Shown piece by piece: positions 1-4,734 of a stretch of DNA of 6,965 nucleotides. The notes beneath the pieces are model-generated. The model saw nothing but the letters and a program-made list of their open reading frames with translations. It was not told the origin of the DNA and searched no databases. The translations under genes were made by a program, and so were the position numbers. How positions within the stretch are numbered: position 1 is the stretch's first letter; each line of letters starts with the position of its first letter. Source of the DNA: JAICLL01 sp035252155. GTDB taxonomy: Bacteria; Planctomycetota; Planctomycetia; Pirellulales; JAICIG01. The stretch is taken from assembly GCA_035252155.1 (NCBI GenBank), contig DATFDL010000620.1, forward strand, positions 1 through 6,965. The letters run 5' to 3'.

Positions 1-35
1 GTTATGTGGTCATTCAGCAAACCAATAAACTATAA
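1..35 (+). CDS. rplC: 50S ribosomal protein L3, C-terminal end only (partial)
   Basis: Only the last ten codons are present. They read YVVIQQTNKL followed by TAA at 33-35, in the frame that begins at base 3. Bacterial L3 proteins commonly end with a VPG...G segment followed by a short hydrophobic strand, and YVVI with a polar tail fits that. rplC is also the expected gene upstream of rplD in the S10 operon. The other two forward frames also reach stops within this stretch but give nothing recognisable. L3 binds 23S rRNA and reaches toward the peptidyl-transferase centre. The call rests mostly on gene order, because ten residues cannot prove the family. If right, 32 nt separate it from rplD. 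Confidence 0.6.
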   Translation, partial: YVVIQQTNKL

Positions 36-67
36 AACTGGCCAATAAGCTGTAGGATTGATGAATC

Positions 68-757
68 ATGGCCACGTTGCCAATTTACAACCGGACGGGC
101 GAGCAAGTCGGCAGCTACGAGATCGACCCCGCCCAGCTTGCGCCGCGGATCAACAAGCAATTGCTGCACGACGCGGTGGTGATGTATCAATCGAACGTGC
201 GGCTGGGCACGGCCCGGTCGAAGAGCCGCGGCGAAGTGGCCGGCACCACCAAGAAGATGTACCGCCAGAAAGGCACCGGCAACGCCCGGGCCGGCTCGCG
301 GCGCAGCGGCATTCGTCGCGGCGGCGGGCACATCTTCGCCAAGCGTCCACGCGATTGGACCTATCGCCTGCCGCGGAAGGCGCTTCAGTTGGCCACGCGG
401 ATGGCGGTGGCGTCGAAGATCCGCGATGAGCAGGTCGTCTTGATCGACGAGTTGTCGATGTCGGCGCCCAAAACTCGCGAGATGGCCACCGTGCTGAAAG
501 CGCTCGGATGCCACCAGACAACCTTGCTGCTCGCCACGGCCGGTCACGACGTGAACGTCTACAAAAGCGCCCGCAACATCGCCGGCGTGACGGTCTCACC
601 GGTCGGCGAGCTGAACGCCTTTTCGGTGCTTGGCCCGCAGAAGCTGCTGCTGACCCGCGCCGCGCTGGATGCCCTGCGCGAGCGAGCGGGGCGACGAGGG
701 AGCGAAGAGGCGAAGGGGCGACAAGGCGAGGGCGCGAGTGGGCGACGGCGCAAGTGA
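68..757 (+). CDS. rplD: 50S ribosomal protein L4
   Basis: The 229-residue product is L4, a 23S rRNA-binding protein whose extended loop lines the exit tunnel; in E. coli it also represses the S10 operon. The N-terminus (LPIYNRTGEQVGSYE) matches the family. The tunnel loop is clear at about residues 60-90, with KKMYRQKGTGNARAGS, then RRGGGHIFAKRPRDW. The Rossmann-like C-terminal half includes VVLIDEL, APKTREM, ARNIAGV and LLLTRAALDAL. The ATG at 68 is preceded by AGGA at 54-57, ten bases away. Family members usually end near residue 207. Here a Gly/Arg/Glu-rich tail of about 22 residues (208-229) follows, encoded by purine-rich repeats with GGG and CGA codons that the body almost never uses. 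The gene ends in tandem stops, TGA then TAA (755-760). Confidence 0.97.
   Translation: MATLPIYNRTGEQVGSYEIDPAQLAPRINKQLLHDAVVMYQSNVRLGTARSKSRGEVAGTTKKMYRQKGTGNARAGSRRSGIRRGGGHIFAKRPRDWTYRLPRKALQLATRMAVASKIRDEQVVLIDELSMSAPKTREMATVLKALGCHQTTLLLATAGHDVNVYKSARNIAGVTVSPVGELNAFSVLGPQKLLLTRAALDALRERAGRRGSEEAKGRQGEGASGRRRK
689..754 (+). repeat. purine-rich GGGCGA-type low-complexity repeat forming the L4 tail
   Basis: GGGCGAC occurs at 689-695, 716-722 and 740-746, always in the same reading frame as rplD, so each copy encodes Gly-Arg. The bases between are GCGA, GAGG and AAGG variants. This segment encodes residues 208-229 of L4 (GRRGSEEAKGRQ and onward). It holds four GGG and four CGA codons, whereas the preceding 207 codons contain one GGG and one CGA. 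The composition break suggests that intergenic-type repeat DNA has extended the reading frame. Confidence 0.6.
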
Positions 758-778
758 TAAATCCTGGATTGAGAGTGC

Positions 779-806
779 TGAACCCTGAACCCTGAACCCT
801 GAACCC
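779..806 (+). repeat. heptamer tandem repeat (TGAACCC)4
   Basis: Four exact, head-to-tail copies of TGAACCC lie between the rplD stop and the rplW start. A degenerate fifth unit (TTAAGCG) leads directly into the rplW ATG. On the - strand, which is the template for transcription of this operon, the array reads GGGTTCA repeated. That gives four GGG tracts with 4-nt loops, the minimum canonical G-quadruplex motif. A three-copy array of the same unit recurs at 2414-2434. Confidence 0.95.
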
Positions 807-813
807 TTAAGCG

Positions 814-1146
814 ATGAGCGAAGCCAATCCAGCCCTTGAATCGCCAGCCGCCGCCCCGGCAATCGTGCTCGAGCCGCACCAGGTGATCTTGCGCCCGCTG
901 GTGACCGAAAAAGGTATGCATCGCTCGACGCGCTACAACGCCTATGCCTTCGAGGTGCATCGGCAGGCCACGAAGCTCGATGTTCGCCGAGCGATCGAGT
1001 CGTTGTTCGATGTCAAAGTGATTCACGTGCGCACGCTCACCCGCAAGGGCAAGCCGCGCCGAAACCGGTTCCGCAGCGGGCAGACCAAAGACTGGAAGAA
1101 AGCCATCGTCAAGCTCAGCGCCGAGCACCGCATCGACTTCTTCTAA
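814..1146 (+). CDS. rplW: 50S ribosomal protein L23
   Basis: The 110-residue product is L23, which binds 23S rRNA domain III at the tunnel exit and is a docking site for trigger factor and signal recognition particle. The conserved core runs from about residue 25: ILRPLVTEKGMH, then YAFEVHRQATKLDVRRAIESLFDVKVIHVRTLTRKGKPRR, with the flexible basic loop at about 70-90. It ends in KKAIVKLSAEHRIDFF. The first 22 residues (MSEANPALESPAAAP onward) are an Ala/Pro/Glu-rich extension before the usual family start. ATG at 814 is the only ATG near the core, but no SD precedes it; the heptamer array does instead. GTG at 883 (V24) is an alternative start that would give the usual family N-terminus. Confidence 0.96.
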   Translation: MSEANPALESPAAAPAIVLEPHQVILRPLVTEKGMHRSTRYNAYAFEVHRQATKLDVRRAIESLFDVKVIHVRTLTRKGKPRRNRFRSGQTKDWKKAIVKLSAEHRIDFF

Positions 1147-1152
1147 AACAAA

Positions 1153-1229
1153 GTAGCTCCGACACTCCGTGGCGGAGACGGGCGGTCGCCTAGGGCGACC
1201 AAGACCCCGCCACGGAGTGTCGGGGCTAC
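1153..1229 (+). repeat. 77-nt compound inverted repeat between rplW and rplB
   Basis: The left arm at 1153-1175 (GTAGCTCCGACACTCC, then GTGGCGG) is the reverse complement of the right arm at 1207-1229 at 22 of 23 positions. The single exception would be a G-U pair in RNA. Inside the 31-nt spacer is a second hairpin, GGTCGCC (1184-1190) pairing with GGCGACC (1194-1200) around a TAG loop. No T-run follows, so it does not look like an intrinsic terminator, and an essential gene lies just downstream. The structure resembles a REP/BIME-like palindromic repeat. I recall ACTCCGTG-type palindromes as common in planctomycete genomes, but this was not checked. Confidence 0.9.
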
Positions 1230-1245
1230 CTGAAACGAAAGCATC

Positions 1246-2100
1246 ATGGGAATTCGCCGATATAAACCGACCACCGCCGGCCGCCGCGGCGCCAGTGTGA
1301 GCGACTTCGCCGAGCTGACGCCGGGCGCGAAGCCGGAGAAGTCGTTGCTGCTGCCGAAGCACGGGACGGGCGGGCGCAACAACCAAGGGCGGATCACCGC
1401 GCGCCATCGCGGCGGCGGCCACAAGCGGCAGCTTCGGCAGATCGACTTCCGCCGCAATAAGGATGGCGTGCCGGCGCGAGTCCACTCGATCGAGTACGAT
1501 CCCAACCGCAGCGGACGCATCGCCCTGCTGCACTATGTCGACGGCGAGAAGCGCTACATCCTTGCCCCGCATGGCCTGGCGAAAGGCGCCGAGCTGATGA
1601 GCGGTCCCGATGCTCCGCCCGCCGTCGGCAACTGCCTGCCGCTGCGGAACATTCCGTTGGGCATGTCGATTCACAATATCGAACTGCTGCCGGGACGTGG
1701 AGGGGTGCTGTGCCGCTCGGCGGGCACCAGCGCCGTGCTGGCCGCCCGAGACGCGAACTGGGCCCAGATCACGCTGCCCAGCGGAGAAATCCGCCGCGTA
1801 CCCGCCGCCTGCCGAGCGACGATCGGCTCGATGAGCAATCCCGACCACATGAACATTGTGCTAGGCAAGGCGGGCCGCAAGCGTTGGATGGGTTGGAGGC
1901 CGCACGTGCGCGGCACGGCCATGAATCCCATCGACCATCCGCACGGCGGCGGCGAAGGGCGCACCAAGGGCGGCCGTCACCCGGTCAGCCCCACGGGCAA
2001 GCTGGCCAAGGGCGGCCGCACCCGCAAGCGCCGCAAGCCCTCGAACTCGGCAATCGTGCGCCGGCGGCGCTCGGTACGGTACGGACAAATCAAGATTTGA
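1246..2100 (+). CDS. rplB: 50S ribosomal protein L2
   Basis: The 284-residue product is L2, needed for subunit association, tRNA binding and peptidyl transfer. The N-terminus (MGIRRYKPTTAGRRG) is canonical. RNA-binding hallmarks include GRNNQGRITARHRGGGHKR at about 43-61, LPLRNIPLGMSIHNIEL at 131-147 and RSAGTSA at 157-163. The signature NPIDHPHGGGEGR is at 227-239, and H231 corresponds to the functionally important His229 of E. coli. The C-terminus is strongly basic (KGGRTRKRRKPSNS, then VRRRRSVRYGQIKI) and about ten residues longer than in E. coli. The ATG at 1246 is fixed by the conserved N-terminus, although no SD is visible; the 77-nt hairpin ends only 16 nt upstream. Its stop is followed by a 39-nt gap before rpsS. 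Confidence 0.98.
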   Translation: MGIRRYKPTTAGRRGASVSDFAELTPGAKPEKSLLLPKHGTGGRNNQGRITARHRGGGHKRQLRQIDFRRNKDGVPARVHSIEYDPNRSGRIALLHYVDGEKRYILAPHGLAKGAELMSGPDAPPAVGNCLPLRNIPLGMSIHNIELLPGRGGVLCRSAGTSAVLAARDANWAQITLPSGEIRRVPAACRATIGSMSNPDHMNIVLGKAGRKRWMGWRPHVRGTAMNPIDHPHGGGEGRTKGGRHPVSPTGKLAKGGRTRKRRKPSNSAIVRRRRSVRYGQIKI

Positions 2101-2139
2101 TGGAAGCGCCATCGGTAGAAGTTTGACTAGGAAACTCAA

Positions 2140-2412
2140 ATGGGACGATCGCTGAAAAAAGGCCCCTTCATCAACCCCAAATTGTTTATGAAGGTCGAAC
2201 GACTGAACCAGCAGGGCGCTAAAACGCCCATCAAAACCTGGGCGCGGGCCTGCACGATCGTGCCGGAATTTGTCGGACATACGTTCATGGTCCACAACGG
2301 CAAGCTGCACATGAAAGTGTTCGTGACCGAAGACATGGTCGGGCATAAGCTCGGCGAGTTCGCCCCCACCCGCACCTTCCGCGGCCACGGCGGCAAAGGC
2401 GGCAAGAAGTAA
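2140..2412 (+). CDS. rpsS: 30S ribosomal protein S19
   Basis: The 90-residue product is S19, a 30S head protein that works with S13 and contacts the A-site finger and L5 at the subunit bridges. The family pattern is intact. It starts MGRSLKKGPFINPKLF, continues with KTWARACTIVPEFVGHTFMVHNG at about 32-54, then VFVTEDMVGHKLGEFAPTRTFRGH. The C-terminal tail is the usual Gly/Lys-rich flexible type (GGKGGKK). AGGA at 2129-2132 lies 7 nt before the ATG and is a good SD. Length is normal for the family. A heptamer array begins directly after the TAA stop. Confidence 0.97.
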   Translation: MGRSLKKGPFINPKLFMKVERLNQQGAKTPIKTWARACTIVPEFVGHTFMVHNGKLHMKVFVTEDMVGHKLGEFAPTRTFRGHGGKGGKK

Positions 2413-2413
2413 T

Positions 2414-2434
2414 TGAACCCTGAACCCTGAACCC
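2414..2434 (+). repeat. heptamer tandem repeat (TGAACCC)3
   Basis: Three exact copies of TGAACCC start one base after the rpsS stop codon and fill most of the 28-nt gap before rplV. The unit is the same as in the four-copy array at 779-806. The - strand here has only three GGG tracts, one short of a canonical three-tetrad G-quadruplex. Confidence 0.95.
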
Positions 2435-2440
2435 TCCGTT

Positions 2441-2776
2441 ATGGCCTACGAAGCCGTCCACCGATTCGCCCGCATCAGCGCCCGCAAGGTGCGTCCGATC
2501 GCCGACCTGATTCGCGGCAAGTACGCCGACGAAGCGCTCGACATTCTGCGCTATCAGCCGCAGCGCGGAGCCCGGCTGTTGGAAAAGGTGCTCAAAAGCG
2601 CGTTGGGCAACGCCGACGATCGCCGGGCGTCGAACCTGCAAAACATGGTCGTGGTCGATGTCCGCATCGACGGCGGCCCGATGTTCAAACGCATCCGTCC
2701 ACGTGCCCGTGGCATGGCCTTCATGATCAAAAAACGCATGAGCCACATTCGCGTGGCTGTCGACAACATCGAATAG
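2441..2776 (+). CDS. rplV: 50S ribosomal protein L22
   Basis: The 111-residue product is L22, which touches all 23S rRNA domains and sends a beta-hairpin into the exit tunnel opposite L4. Visible family features are ARISARKVRPIADLIRGKYADEALDIL at about 10-36, LLEKVLKSALGNAD at 46-59, and the hairpin plus signature region FKRIRPRARGMAFMIKKRMSHIRVAV at about 82-107. The length is typical. No SD precedes the ATG at 2441; the bases there are the heptamer array followed by TCCGTT. The start is fixed by the N-terminal alignment. The gene ends in TAG, 10 nt before rpsC. The ATG comes 28 nt after the rpsS stop, so translational re-initiation is possible. Confidence 0.97.
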   Translation: MAYEAVHRFARISARKVRPIADLIRGKYADEALDILRYQPQRGARLLEKVLKSALGNADDRRASNLQNMVVVDVRIDGGPMFKRIRPRARGMAFMIKKRMSHIRVAVDNIE

Positions 2777-2786
2777 GTAACGCACG

Positions 2787-3485
2787 ATGGGTCAAAAAGT
2801 ACATCCGACCGGCTTTCGCACCGGCATCATGACCGGTTGGAAAAGCCGCTGGTACGCCTCGAAGCAGGAGTTCAGCGAGCTGCTGCTCGAAGACTGCAAG
2901 CTGCGCAAATTCATCAAAGAGAAGTACAAGTTCGCCGGCATCCCGCGGATCGAGATCGAGCGGACGCGTGACGAAGTGAAGGTGGTGCTCCACACCGCGC
3001 GGCCGGGCATCATCATCGGCCGCAAGGGTCAAGAGGTCGAGCGGCTACAGGCTGAAATGCAAAACCTGGTCGGCCGCCGCATCAACATCAAGATCGAAGA
3101 AATCAACCGCCCGGAGATTCAGGCCCAGTTGGTGGCTGAAGATATCGCCGAGCAATTGGCCAAGCGGGCCAGCTTTCGCCGCACGATGAAGCGAGCCATC
3201 GAGCAAACGATGGACGCCGGCGCCAAGGGCATCAAGGTGCAGTTGGCCGGCCGGTTGGGCGGATCGGAAATGGCCCGCCGCGAAAAGCAGATCGCCGGCG
3301 CGATGCCGCTTTCGACGTTGCGGGCCAAGATCGACTACGGGTTTACCGAAGCCATGACCGCGCAGGGGCACATCGGCGTGCAGGTCTGGATCAACCAAGG
3401 CATGTATCAAGAGGAAGAAATCCATGGCGCTGATGCCCAAGAGGGTCAAGCACCGAAAAAGCCAAAGAGGACGTATAAGAGGTGA
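2787..3485 (+). CDS. rpsC: 30S ribosomal protein S3 with tail overlapping rplP
   Basis: The 232-residue product is S3, a 30S head protein at the mRNA entry channel with helicase-related function. The N-terminus MGQKVHPTGFRTGI is canonical. A type 2 KH domain carries its GxxG loop as GRKG at residues 78-81 (PGIIIGRKGQEVERL). The C-terminal domain shows the signature GIKVQLAGRLGGSEMAR at about 148-164 and then GVQVWINQG at 197-205. Most S3 proteins end soon after this last motif. Here a tail (MYQEEEIHGADAQEGQ, then APKKPKRTYKR) continues, and residues 213-232 are read from the same DNA as the start of rplP in another frame. AGGT at 2775-2778 is a modest SD, 8 nt before the ATG. Confidence 0.98.
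   Translation: MGQKVHPTGFRTGIMTGWKSRWYASKQEFSELLLEDCKLRKFIKEKYKFAGIPRIEIERTRDEVKVVLHTARPGIIIGRKGQEVERLQAEMQNLVGRRINIKIEEINRPEIQAQLVAEDIAEQLAKRASFRRTMKRAIEQTMDAGAKGIKVQLAGRLGGSEMARREKQIAGAMPLSTLRAKIDYGFTEAMTAQGHIGVQVWINQGMYQEEEIHGADAQEGQAPKKPKRTYKR
3410..3415 (+). promoter_or_regulatory. Shine-Dalgarno site for rplP inside rpsC
   Basis: AGAGGA at 3410-3415 sits 8 nt before the ATG at 3424 and lies within rpsC codons for the tail residues QEEE. A strong SD at the right distance, together with the conserved L16 N-terminus that follows, sets the rplP start inside rpsC rather than after the rpsC stop at 3485. Confidence 0.8.
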
Positions 3486-3840
3486 CGCCACGCGCGGCAA
3501 CCGCGTCGTGTTTGGCGACTACGGCTTGCAGTCGATGCAGGCCGGCTGGATCAGCGCCAACACGATCGAGGCCGGCCGCATCAGCGCGCAGCAATATCTG
3601 CGCACCGAGGGCCGCCTCTATATCCGCGTCTTCCCGCACAAGCCCATCACGTCGATTCCGCTGGAGACGCGCATGGGCAAGGGCAAGGGCGAGCCGGAGT
3701 TTTGGGCCGCGGTGGTGAAGCCCGGCACAGTGCTCTACGAGATTTCCGGGGTCTCGGAAGAGGCCGCTCGAATTTGTTTCCGGCGGCTTGCCCACAAGAT
3801 GCCGGTCAAAGTGCGGTTTGTGCGCCGGAGGACAATATGA
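3424..3840 (+). CDS. rplP: 50S ribosomal protein L16
   Basis: The 138-residue product is L16, which organises the A-site region of 23S rRNA near the peptidyl-transferase centre. The N-terminus MALMPKRVKHRKSQRGRIRG matches the conserved family start MLMPKRVKYRKQQRGR, so the first 62 nt truly overlap rpsC in the +1 frame. Further motifs are TRGNRVVFGDYGLQ at 23-36, RLYIRVFPHKPIT at 64-76 and ETRMGKGKGEPEFWAAVVKPGTVLYEISGVSEE at about 81-113. R83, in RMGKGKG, aligns with the Arg81 that is hydroxylated in E. coli. The C-terminus AHKMPVKVRFVRRRTI is typical and the length is normal. Its TGA stop overlaps the rpmC start as ATGA. ATG 3433 (M4) is a possible but less favoured internal start. Confidence 0.98.
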   Translation: MALMPKRVKHRKSQRGRIRGDATRGNRVVFGDYGLQSMQAGWISANTIEAGRISAQQYLRTEGRLYIRVFPHKPITSIPLETRMGKGKGEPEFWAAVVKPGTVLYEISGVSEEAARICFRRLAHKMPVKVRFVRRRTI

Positions 3841-4046
3841 ATAAAGCTTCTGAACTTCGCGAGATGAGCGACGAGCAGTTGCAACTGACGTTGAAAGAGA
3901 CCGCCGAAACGCTGTTTCGGCTGCGCATCAAGGCGCAGACCGAACGGCTCGACGCCCCGAGCGAGTTGCGCAAGCATCGCCGTTTGATCGCCCGCATCAA
4001 AACCGTTCAAACTCAGCGCGCCCAACGGGAGCACGCCCATGCCTAA
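3837..4046 (+). CDS. rpmC: 50S ribosomal protein L29
   Basis: The 69-residue product is L29, a small helical-hairpin protein next to L23 at the tunnel exit. The family pattern is clear: ELREMSDEQLQLTLKETAETLFRLRIKAQTERLDAPSELRKHRRLIARIKTV, i.e. helix 1, the LFRLR motif at 26-30, a turn with a proline, then a second basic helix containing IARIKT. A strong SD, GGAGGA at 3827-3832, lies within the end of rplP. The start overlaps the rplP stop by 4 nt (ATGA). A longer in-frame reading from about 3702 exists but lies wholly inside rplP and is not homologous to L29, so the ATG at 3837 is chosen. The gene ends by overlapping rpsQ by 8 nt. Confidence 0.96.
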   Translation: MNKASELREMSDEQLQLTLKETAETLFRLRIKAQTERLDAPSELRKHRRLIARIKTVQTQRAQREHAHA

Positions 4047-4362
4047 ACGTGTGGAAACAGGAATTGTCACGGGCGACAAGACGGCCAAAAGCCGCCGGGT
4101 GGAAATCCCCCGCCTCGTAAAACACCCCAAGTACGGCAAGTTTTTGCGCCGCCGCACGGTCTGCCACGTCCACGACGAGCACGAGGAGTCGCACATGGGC
4201 GATACGGTCGAAATCGTCGAATGCGCCCCAAAGTCAAAGCTTAAGCGCTGGCAGTTGGTTCGCGTGGTGAGCAAGAGCCAAGCGGTCGATCTTGCGGCGT
4301 TGCGGGCCGCCTCGCGCCGCCAAAGCGGCGACGTGCTGGCGCAAGAATTGGAAGGGACCTAA
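4039..4362 (+). CDS. rpsQ: 30S ribosomal protein S17 with C-terminal extension
   Basis: The 107-residue product is S17, a primary 16S rRNA-binding OB-fold protein of the 30S body. The core is plain: RVETGIVTGDKTAKSRRVEIPRLVKHPKYGKFLRRRT at about 4-40, then CHVHDEHEESHMGDTVEIVECAPKSKLKRWQLVRVV at 42-77. Typical bacterial S17 ends shortly after LVRVVEKA. Here about 25 further residues follow (83-107, with LAALRAASRRQSGDVLAQEL), helical-looking and mixed in charge. The ATG at 4039 lies 8 nt inside rpmC, with GGGAG at 4027-4031 as SD, so translation is probably coupled to rpmC. The stop is only 3 nt from rplN, joining the S10 and spc operons. Confidence 0.97.
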   Translation: MPKRVETGIVTGDKTAKSRRVEIPRLVKHPKYGKFLRRRTVCHVHDEHEESHMGDTVEIVECAPKSKLKRWQLVRVVSKSQAVDLAALRAASRRQSGDVLAQELEGT

Positions 4363-4365
4363 GCC

Positions 4366-4734
4366 ATGATTCAGATGCAAACACGGCTGACGGTCGCCGA
4401 CAATACGGGCGCCAAGGAAGTGATGTGTATCAAGGTGCTCGGCGGCAGCCACCGGCGGACCGCCAGCCTGGGCGACGTGATTATCTGCAGTGTCAAAAGT
4501 GTGATCCCGGGTAGCGAAATCAAAAAGAAGGCGATCGTCCGCGGCGTGATCGTCCGCTGCAAGCAGCCCACGCGGCGGACCGACGGCAGTTATGTGCGGT
4601 TTGATCAGAATGCCCTGGTAATTGTTGACAACGACGGCAACCCGCGCGGCACGCGCATCTTCGGCGCGGTTGCCCGTGAGCTGCGCGAAAAGAACTTCAT
4701 GAAAATTGTCAGCCTGGCGGCCGAGGTGGTGTGA
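4366..4734 (+). CDS. rplN: 50S ribosomal protein L14
   Basis: The 122-residue product is L14, a beta-barrel protein at the subunit interface that pairs with L19 and takes part in an intersubunit bridge; it is also the target of the silencing factor RsfS. MIQMQTRLTVADNTGAKEVMCIKVLGG is the canonical start. The family signature region is GSEIKKKAIVRGVIVRCKQPTRR at about 49-71. The end contains NPRGTRIFGAVARELREKNFMKIVSLAAEVV. Length is exactly typical. AAGGGA at 4352-4357 is a plausible SD, 8 nt upstream. This is the first gene of the classical spc operon, but there is no room for a separate promoter except inside rpsQ. Its stop shares one base with the rplX ATG. Confidence 0.98.
   Translation: MIQMQTRLTVADNTGAKEVMCIKVLGGSHRRTASLGDVIICSVKSVIPGSEIKKKAIVRGVIVRCKQPTRRTDGSYVRFDQNALVIVDNDGNPRGTRIFGAVARELREKNFMKIVSLAAEVV

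Noticed and set aside
22..40. CTATAAAA as a -10 promoter element before rplD
   Set aside because: No plausible -35 at the right spacing is visible, and the position inside a co-directional operon with a 32-nt gap makes a promoter unnecessary; AT-rich bases alone are weak evidence.
1153..1229. Hairpin as a Rho-independent terminator
   Set aside because: No T-run follows the stem (the next bases are CTGAAACGAAAG) and termination here would cut off most of the essential cluster.
559..1848. Long reverse-strand open frame (429 codons) antisense to rplD, rplW and rplB
   Set aside because: It lies opposite three certain ribosomal genes, resembles no protein family, and is kept open by GC-rich codon bias and by the heptamer array, which has no stops on that strand and yields a repetitive GFRVQ stretch.
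779..2434. TGAACCC arrays as a CRISPR array
   Set aside because: The units are 7 nt, contiguous and without spacers, so this is a simple tandem repeat.
3702..3836. Extended N-terminus for L29 starting within rplP
   Set aside because: The upstream in-frame codons do not resemble L29, whereas ATG 3837 has a strong SD and gives a normal 69-residue L29.
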